From assembly GCA_001600455.1 (NCBI GenBank), contig BCKC01000005.1, positions 2,046,001 to 2,110,000 on the forward strand: DNA of 64,000 nt, read 5' to 3'. This stretch comes from Endocalyx cinctus (lineage: Eukaryota > Ascomycota > Sordariomycetes > Amphisphaeriales > Apiosporaceae). Position numbers and translations under genes: made by a program. This document shows, piece by piece, positions 56,152 through 64,000 of the stretch. Position 1 is the first letter of the stretch. Every line of letters begins with the position of its first letter. The notes below the pieces were generated by a model. It made no database searches and had not been told where the DNA came from. It saw only the letters and a program-made list of their open reading frames with translations.

Positions 56152-58435
56152 ATGCCCGAATTCTTCCCCTTCATACCGGGTAGCGAGACCAGCCGAGCTG
56201 CCCGGAGCCACCTAGCCGATACCTCCCCCCTACTCGGCCGGTTTCGCGCCGTCCCGCGCTCCTCCTCGCACCTCCACCACGAGCAGCACCAGCAGAGGAG
56301 GGCCTCCCGCGTCGCGAACCAGCTGGGCCTGCTCTCCGCCGGGGGCGGGAGGGGCAGCGTGCACGTCGGGTACGGCGCCGCCCTGCTCGGAAACGACGAC
56401 TCGTTATCGGAGGATTCGGTCAACGATGATGACGATAGCGAGGACGAGGACGAACACAACGGGGGCGCTAAGGGGTTTAGGTGGAGACGTAATTTCAGGA
56501 GGTTTAGGAGGTACACGAGGAGAAATATAGAAGATCTGTGGGTTGCTCCCCGACAGAGCGCGGTAAAACGCGTCGTCGAGAGCTGGTGGAGTCGTTGGGG
56601 TGTCTTGGTCTTTTTGCCGGCTGGTTTGGTGAGTTGTCTTTGAACCCCTCGTATAAACGAGTGCTGGAATATCACGCCGTCAAACGAAGAATCTGCGGAT
56701 GGGAGAACTCAAGCTAACGAAATAACATGCATAACAGGCGATAGGCTGGTGCGCGTTACCGTTCCCGCAATACCCTCTCGACTACGACGATCCACTTCTA
56801 CACCATAACCCCATAAACTCTTCCACCCTCGACTCCCCCGCCAACCCGCCATCGGTCCCGTCTAGCGGCCACCGGGCCCCTGGTCACGGAGAGGCTCGGG
56901 TGGAGGTGAACTTCTGGTTCTTCCTACTGGTTTATTATGGTTTCTACAACCTGACGGCACTGATCTGGATCACGAAAGTGTTCAACCTGTACTCCCTGAA
57001 CTGGTGGCCGTCGACTCTCGGCTTCCCTTTGACAATCTCCCTGATCGCGATGTTATCCCTCCTGGCTCCCGTCCCCGTCTACCTCATACCCGAGGCCCGC
57101 TTCCTGACGATCCACAACACGGCTTGGGTCAGCTGGACTTTCGTCATCATGGCCCTGCCCGTGGCCGTCGCCTTCTTCATCCTCATGACGCACGAGCGCC
57201 ACCTCGGGCTCCGGCACTCCCTCTCCGAGACCCAGCGCATCTTCACCACCTCGTGGTGGACGGGCGAGCCCGACTCGTACTACTATTCGTCGGTCCGGGG
57301 TCAGCGTCGCGCCCGCTCCGACAACGGTGCCGCCGTCATCGGCGTGCGGGTCGACGCGAACGGGGTGGCTACCGACGTCGTCCACGACCGGCCTAGGGGC
57401 CTGGGCAGGGGTCGGACGTTGCTGCAACGCCGGAGCTGGCTTCCGGCTAGCTTCGTCCGCTTCATCTGGTTTTGCCTCGCGCTTACCATCAGTCTGCTCG
57501 CGTACCTCATAGGAGAGGCCTACGCCGAGATCTACCTGCGTACCCTACCGCACGACAACTTCGAGACCATCGTCTACGTCTACAGCTGGGTCGTTACCGT
57601 TCACCTCCTTGACGCCCTAACCGGTTGGATTTTAGGGGCTAGCGAGGGAGAGCGCGTCGGTAGTTACCCACTAAGCTGGATCTTTAAACTGTAAGTATTG
57701 GTGCATTCATAACTTCCGTCCCATATATTTGTGTGCCTTCACGCCTCTACATACGATCAGGAAACAGGTTCATCCTATTTGTACTGGCCATTTCATCTCA
57801 CATACACATACTACTGGGATAAGCCTCTCTATCTTCTGGTAATAACCTCGCTAATCACTTTGAACAACAGATATTTCATGTTAACCTACCAGACGTACGT
57901 CCGCGCTCTATACGCGCGACTACGCTCGCCCTCGCAGTTCATCTGGCTTCAGGCCCTCTCCTCCGGGTTCCTCATCGTGCTGACGCCTATAACGATGACG
58001 CGCACGTGGCACCGGATCCTCGGCATGTTGGGCCTAACGACGCAAACGTACGGGTCGTACCTGAAAATCTGCACGCGCAACGTCTTCATCCGGTTCCTGG
58101 CGGAGAACACGAGCATGCTGACCTTCCTCGGCAGCGTCGTCGTCCTCCACTTCGGGGCCAACAAGGACGTGTACCCGTACTTCGCCTTCGACGACCCAAG
58201 CGAAGGATACGACTTCAACCTAACCTTCTACGCCTCGGTCGTCACCTGGGCGTGCGAGCTCGCGGCCGGCATCGTCCTCCGTGGGTTCATCCGCTGGTGC
58301 TTCGGCGTCAACGCGAACGTGGAGGGCAAGATGGACCTCGCCGTCTGGCCGGAGCTCCTCCCCACCAGCGTCGTCGTCATCCTGCACGTCCTGCAGAACA
58401 TGCTCTTCTCCATCATTCGATTACACTTTCAATAA
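56152..58435 (+). CDS. Polytopic fungal membrane protein of unknown function
   Basis: Three exons, 56152-56628, 56738-57690 and 57871-58435, give 664 residues. I do not know a named function. Residues 1-145 are soluble and include an acidic SEDSVNDDDDSEDEDE run and an Arg-rich RWRRNFRRFRRYTRRN run. About ten transmembrane segments follow, for example WGVLVFLPAGLAIGW (about 148-162), NFWFFLLVYYGFYNLTALIW (about 217-236), LTISLIAMLSLLAPVPVYLI, SWTFVIMALPVAVAFFILM, FIWFCLALTISLLAYLI, VVTVHLLDALTGWILG and several in the last exon. The block YFMLTYQTYVRALYARLRSP and the HFGANKDVYPYFAFDDP loop look strongly conserved and suggest a widespread ascomycete family. The second intron, 180 bp, is longer than most; no in-frame internal exon fits. 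GC content is high, with codon bias toward C-ending codons. Confidence 0.8.
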
Positions 58436-60375
58436 ATGACGACAGATATGACGCCAGAAGTGGGGGGCGAAAGGGGAGGGGGTGAAGTTATGAAAAAAAT
58501 CAACAACAACAATAGAGGCATGGAAAGAAAGAAAGAGAAAAAAAAAAATTTTTTTCTTGAATACGCGGGATATCCCGATTTGGGTTTTCTTTTCCCCTTT
58601 CAATCCTGTTCTCGGTTCACATATACATATACGAACACTACCGCAACCAACCTCTCACCTCACCTCACTTTTTGCGCGGATGAAGAAAAATATTGCATGA
58701 CGCATGAAAAGAAAGATGGAAGAAATAGGTTTCTTTTACGTCTTTTTTTGGGAATTGTTTATTATTGTTGCTGCAGTTGTTGTGGAGATTAGGTGAAATC
58801 GATCGAAGTCCTCTTGGTTCTCACACACCTCAAACAATGGGTCTAATAAGAAACATGGAGGACAACTTTCGATTTTGTCTTTGTATTCTGAGGCTCGGTT
58901 TCGTCTCGGACGGGTAATCCGAATCTTCAATATTGGGACCAGCGACTCGAATGATTTTTCTTCTTTCTTTTTTTCTTGGAGAGGGGAAAAGGAAGAGGCT
59001 GCTCTCTCGTGCGCAATAGTTTTTTTTTATGCTTTTTTTGTTTAATGTTTATTTTACCCCTTTTAATATTTTTTTTCCCTCTTGATCATAATAACTGTTT
59101 TTTCTCTCTCTCTCTCTCTTGGTATGCAAAGGTGCCCAACGGCGGAGCTGGAATGATACCCCTATCCCTTTTTTTTTTTTTTTATCTAATTTTTGTTTTT
59201 GTTTCTTTTTTAAGTATTTGCTTGTTTTCAATACTATTTCTATAGAAATTAAAGAGTCAATAATTGCCACATGTTATTAATGAAAATAAGAAAGATACGT
59301 CAATATCACATATCATATTCTCAAATGTTGATAGAAGCAAAGTCAGTTAGCTAGAGCGCCGTACAGACCATCGAGATGCGGTGGTGTGCGGGGAGATGGA
59401 TGGTTCTTTGTTTTTTTTTTTTTCTGGTTAATAAAGTCGGTGAAGAATGTGGCAAATGCACAATCCGTACCATGGACACACCTAACAACACCCAGAGAGT
59501 ACGCATGTACGTATGTATATGTGTGTGTATGCATGTTCGTATCGTCTATACTGGTTGACAGACGATGTCGTCCAAGCAGGGAAAACGACACGATCTGGGA
59601 AGAGGGAGCATTACCGCGGAACAGAAGAGGAGAAGGTGAAGAGAACTTGGCACTTTTTTTCTTTCTTTCTTTGGGAACAGCTTCGGGAGATCCTACTGTA
59701 AGTCTCCTATTTTTGCCCCCTTCTTCCCCCCTGTTACCTACTGCGAGTTTATCACAGAGGGCATCGCTCACCGCTGCAGCCGAGTGGAGTATTTGGTGGT
59801 GAGTGCCGGATGCACGAAATACTGCATACCCGGGCAGCTTTTTTATTATTATTATCAAATTCTTTTTTAAACAGTAGTAATCTTTGACGTGACTTTGTTA
59901 TATGTAGCATAATAGAAGCCGTGATAGGAACAGCTCGTATTTAGTCGAGTAAAGAACCAACTGCTTCGCTTACGCGTTTGCAATCAACCTACTATCTCAA
60001 ACCTCATACAATGCTGATGTGAGAGATACGAGGTCGGTAACCATAAAACATTAAAAAAAAAAAAAAAAAAAAACTTTTTTTAGCCCATTAGTTCAAGGGG
60101 GCCGGGTCGGTAAGGTAGGGTGGGAGGCAGGAAGTGTAACGGCATAATAAGAATCTACCACATATGTCGGAAACGGTCGAGTGCATGATGCTGTCTAACC
60201 CCCCCGAATCGCCGGTGTGGCGTCTGCCAACGTAGGAGCTAACCATTCAGGTCAACACCAGGACCAACCTTTTCTTCTTTTTTTTTTTTCTTCTTTTTTT
60301 ATCCGGAAAGTTCCATTTAGCTGAAAAAAAATATAGTAGGGACGGGAGAACACCAAAATATGGTCTTAACGGAAT

Positions 60376-60378
<3 letters not shown>

Positions 60379-60412
<34 letters not shown>

Positions 60413-60413
60413 A
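60379..60413. repeat. (ATAA)n microsatellite
   Basis: About nine uninterrupted copies of a four-base unit. Confidence 0.85.
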
Positions 60414-62665
60414 TATAAAAAGAAGCTGGCCAAGCTAGTTAGATTCGGCCAAGGCTGAATAAGGTGTGTTCGGTTTGGGCGCCGTCAACACGAGATCGGC
60501 ACGATGCAGATCCACATGGAACATCCTCATTTGGCAAGGCTACATTTTTTTATCCCTCTGAACCATCGATCTCCTTCTGTATATGAACTGGCTTTTGGGT
60601 TTTCACAGCCGGCGACAGGGCCAGATATCTTTCGAATGAATTAATGAACCATAGGTTACACATGTGCCAAGTGGTCGGCTAAGCTAAGCATAAATGTTAC
60701 TTTAAGATCCGGGAACATGTTGACAGGTTGCAGGCCGTAAGAATAGATAAGCGCGATATTATCAAAGGGAGGAAAAAATCCAGTTGGAACGCATCCCTTT
60801 CAAGCAAAAAGAGAGGCGCTAAGAATAGCATAACGCATCGACAGAGAACCTAGTCCCATGCGCCTATCTAGACAGAAAAAAATATTCCAACTTTGGGATT
60901 TTGGAATTGCAAGAGGTTCTTAACGATAGTTTGTTTTACTATCAGTCGTGATATCGATTAGGGCAGATAGACTAGATCTCGCGAAGACGATGGGAATACG
61001 TTATCGGGAAAACACCAGTTCTCCAAGTTATATGACATGTCATACATGTCAGGAATCGGATGCTAGTTAAGCGAAGTAACTGGAAGAAAATGGGTTGTCC
61101 GAATACCAAGCACTTGGGGCATTCAGGTTAAAGTGAGTCATTGCAAGAGCCAATCAATTCTTGACCCGATAATCTCGCCGTAGTTTATCAAGATTGAACG
61201 GTTTATTATAAGAGCTGCTCTTATCGGGATTCAACTGTTTTTTTTTTTTATATTGCTTGAGGGTGTTGTAGTGGGTGTTGATAGGAAAAGGGAGGCTAGT
61301 CCATGTTGAGAAAAGTGTAGTAGGCATGGTTATCAAACTGGCCCGATGCGTTCAGAGAAGAGACTCGCCTAATACCCCCTAAAAGTAGAGCCGATAACGT
61401 GTTAATATAGAGAAGATGAAGATTACACCTGGACAGACTTGATTCGGGGAAATCAAATAGATCGGATATTACCTACTGCGTTTCGTGGCTACATCAGCCG
61501 TCGGACCGCGCGCAGGATACGATATCAAGATAGATCTTATCACAGATTGGGTTACGGGATGGTTTTGTCTATGCCGACATGTTGTTAGACACGGTTGACG
61601 TCTCATTATCCGGACACAATCGCCGATGCTAAGGCAAGTCTGTGCGTCTGGGCTACCACGCATCGTAGTATATACATACAGTAGTACGTGCGTGTATAAC
61701 GAATGATATAAGGTTAGTCAGAGATAATTGTATATGTATGTAAGGGCTAATATGTGAACTGAGTATCTGCGAAGTAAGGACTAGGTGCGGTAGCAGCATA
61801 TCCAACCATTTTATTTAGTGATGGATATTAACGGATTGATGCGATTCCCACAGGTACGTGTAGAACGGCTGGAGACGAGAGAGAGAACGTGTGGTATCAA
61901 AGGCTGAAAGTGATTGGATGCCAAGACTTCCTTGTTTCCGCTGATGTGGTGTCTCTAAAGGAGCGAAGTTGGATGATGATTGGGTAATGGTTGGTGACAC
62001 AGCACACATATTACAAGCTGTAAGTTTCTTGAGCCCCATGTCGGTCAGTGGGGATAAAGATGGGTTGGGGGTTGTTATAGCACTGCCGACTGTTTTGAAC
62101 CGAAACTCGTAAACCAAACCTATGATATCTGATAAAGAGAGATTAATGGTTTGCAGGAACTAGATCCATGTTGCTGGCAGGCTGGGTCCGAGAACAAAAA
62201 CAAGAAGTCCAAAGGGGAGAGGAGAGGAGACGTCTCACATATGGTTGAAACCATTGTTTGTAGTGTACCTACTGTGCTAATATTAAATATGTATGCAATC
62301 TTTTTTTTTTTTTCGGTCGTTTACCGACAATACAATTTTGGGGGCCGAAGAAAAAAAAGTAAGATGAGATGAGAGATGAGTAAGAAGACCAACGAAGATG
62401 GGAGGAGGAAGAAAAAAGAATTGTCAATATTTTTTTTTCTCTTCCTATACATATATGAACCAAGCCGTTTAATACAAATTTAGTAAGTTGATAATAAATC
62501 GGACCGGGTATTGGCTTGATAGTTTTATTTATTTGATATTGACGTTGATATTGGTATTGGTATTGATATGTTGTTGAAGATATATCCATCCATTAGTATG
62601 TCAGCCCAATTAACCATATCTTTCCATCATATTGGGAAGAAAAAGAATTAAACCGATAGATACTC

Positions 62666-62684
62666 TTTTTTTTTTTTTTTTTTT
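62666..62684. repeat. Poly-T tract (19 T)
   Basis: Uninterrupted T run in noncoding DNA. Confidence 0.8.
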
Positions 62685-63122
62685 GGTAGCTTTGGTTACA
62701 AGACGGATGAGCGGGGCCACCTAAAATAAAAAGTACGACACATAAGTTAATTGCAACAAATTTTTTAAGAAGCTGCGAAGGCTTTCCTTGTTACCACCTC
62801 GTACATATACGGATGGCAATACGTACATAGTACACCCTAAAATTCCTACGTGTATTCCAACTTTGAAGTTATTACCTATTGAATACTAGTGGAAGAAATA
62901 AATGTTTCTTGTTTCATTCTACTTCCTAGCTAGATAAAAGCTCTGAAACGACTAGGTACCCCTGGAGCATGTTTCTTTCTCTTGTCTCGTTCTTTTTCTC
63001 CCCCCTCTTCTCTTTTCACCTTCCGAGAAACTCAATATCTGATACCCCTCCATGGGATACCCAGTTGTAGTACTGGATACTATGTAGTATGGATAGTACC
63101 TACGAAGTATGGATGTAATGTT

Positions 63123-63154
63123 TAATGTGTAATGTGTAATGTGTAGTGTGTAAT
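63123..63154. repeat. 8-bp tandem repeat (taatgtgt)n
   Basis: Four copies of an 8-bp unit, the last two with single changes. Confidence 0.75.
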
Positions 63155-64000
63155 GTCGGCTTACGGTACAATTTTAACACTTTGACTTCAAATTAACATA
63201 CTCACTTACCTACACTAGTAGGTCGGATTCCTCTTAGTTACGGAAGTTTTTACAATTCTGTACCGTTCACATGAAATTCTCAAATCCCAACAATATGTAT
63301 TAGGAAGGTGTAGAACTTTCTTTATACCGTACATATACTTTGTATGTATATTACCAAAATCTGTCTCATACCCAGTCCGTCGACCGAGGCTTCAGGGTAT
63401 ATGAGGTGACAATTGACAATCCTGGAACAACTCCGAATCATTTCCTTTTAAGGTCGTGGAATCACGTAGGCGTGTGGCCTGATTCAGGCGATCCTGGTGC
63501 CTTAAAAGCTTCTAGAAGGAATCCCGTCCTCACTTATTCATCATGGTTATATACCTATTCTTACTTGCACTACTTTATTTATATACATATTTAGTGTATA
63601 ACCATAGCGCAATGCCTCTTTGGATTTCTTTTTATATAAAACCTCCTTTTCCCCTGCCCCCCACTCGTACGGCCGGACCTGTATGTATCGTATTGTTTTG
63701 GTCTTGGATCGTATACGCTACTCTGAGTGACAGGTATACTAGATACCAGAGATATTTAAAGAAGGAAATAATAAGAGCTCATTACGTGCACACTACAATT
63801 ACGGTATATACTACTATACTACAGTTCCCTTTACCGCCATTCCGAAGACTATGTACCCCGGTTAGCCCTCAAGCTTAATTGCCCAAATACAGCCGATCTT
63901 ATGCAAGCCAAGTGGCGGCGTTGTCCGTTGATATTAGTCGTTCAGAAACCTTTCTGCGTAGTATACGTACATTTCGTTGACGTATCGCGTTTTATACGGC

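Larger units (their letters stand above)
58436..64000. other. 5.6-kb noncoding block with simple repeats
   Basis: No supported gene to the right edge. It contains CT and T tracts near 58960-59190, a T-tract and GT patch near 59405-59530, an A tract near 60053-60073, an (ATAA)n repeat at 60379-60413, a palindrome tgacatgtca at 61033-61042, a T19 tract at 62666-62684 and an 8-bp tandem repeat at 63123-63154. Confidence 0.5.

Noticed and set aside
57760..57840. Possible extra exon within the second intron of the membrane protein gene
   Set aside because: Tested joins gave an in-frame stop; direct joining of 57690 to 57871 gives continuous family-like sequence.
59343..59858. 171-residue minus-strand frame near the right end
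   Set aside because: Low-complexity composition over homopolymer and GT repeats, no domain, no splice partner.
61033..61042. tgacatgtca palindrome
   Set aside because: Ten bases only; expected by chance in DNA of this length.

Overview
The window reads as nuclear DNA of a filamentous ascomycete (Pezizomycotina, most likely a Sordariomycete). Genes are split by short GT..AG introns of about 50-150 bp. Families such as Nej1/XLF, Kap120, Pex2, cactin, a Zn2Cys6 regulator, an AA9 polysaccharide monooxygenase and a Dal5-type permease appear together, and noncoding DNA is rich in homopolymers and simple repeats. No rRNA, confident tRNA, CRISPR array, intact transposase or bacterial-type operon was seen. 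The AA9 enzyme suggests a plant-biomass-associated lifestyle. Exon structures were spliced by hand by following reading frame and family conservation.

Layout. 1-1574: 3' part of a Dal5-like permease. 2040-3104: SHB17-like histidine phosphatase (five exons). 3789-5285: a Ulp1/C48-like protein that seems to have lost its catalytic residues. 6130-8210: GMC flavoprotein oxidoreductase. 8211-9385: degenerate hairpin repeats and an LTR-like segment. 9386-12061: large fungal membrane protein. 13640-15301: NHEJ factor Nej1/XLF. 15302-24672: a 9.4-kb gene desert. 24673-26533 (-): forkhead transcription factor. 26534-30799: second long noncoding block with a strong hairpin. 30800-32717 (-): cactin with two tiny 3' exons. 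34904-37394 and 37739-38850: convergent pair, a degenerate DUF7025/AAA+ ATPase and a NACHT/STAND-related protein without a P-loop. 40046-41080 (-): AA9 LPMO. 42785-45984 (-): Kap120 importin. 46942-49079 (-): Zn2Cys6 regulator. 51978-53399: Pex2. 56152-58435: polytopic membrane protein. 58436-64000: noncoding, full of simple repeats.

How the genes relate. The window mixes housekeeping genes (DNA repair, peroxisome import, nuclear import, splicing, carbon metabolism) with accessory genes (permease, oxidoreductase, LPMO, regulators, NTPase-like pair). It does not look like one biosynthetic cluster. The most unusual content is the convergent NTPase-like pair at 34.9-38.9 kb: the AAA+ protein keeps Walker A but has lost sensor-1 Asn and the arginine finger, and its neighbour resembles NLR-type signalling ATPases without a nucleotide-binding loop. 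Other points worth following are the catalytically degenerate Ulp1-like protein, a six-base tandem splice acceptor inside the zinc cluster, the cactin 3' micro-exons, and several perfect inverted repeats in noncoding DNA.
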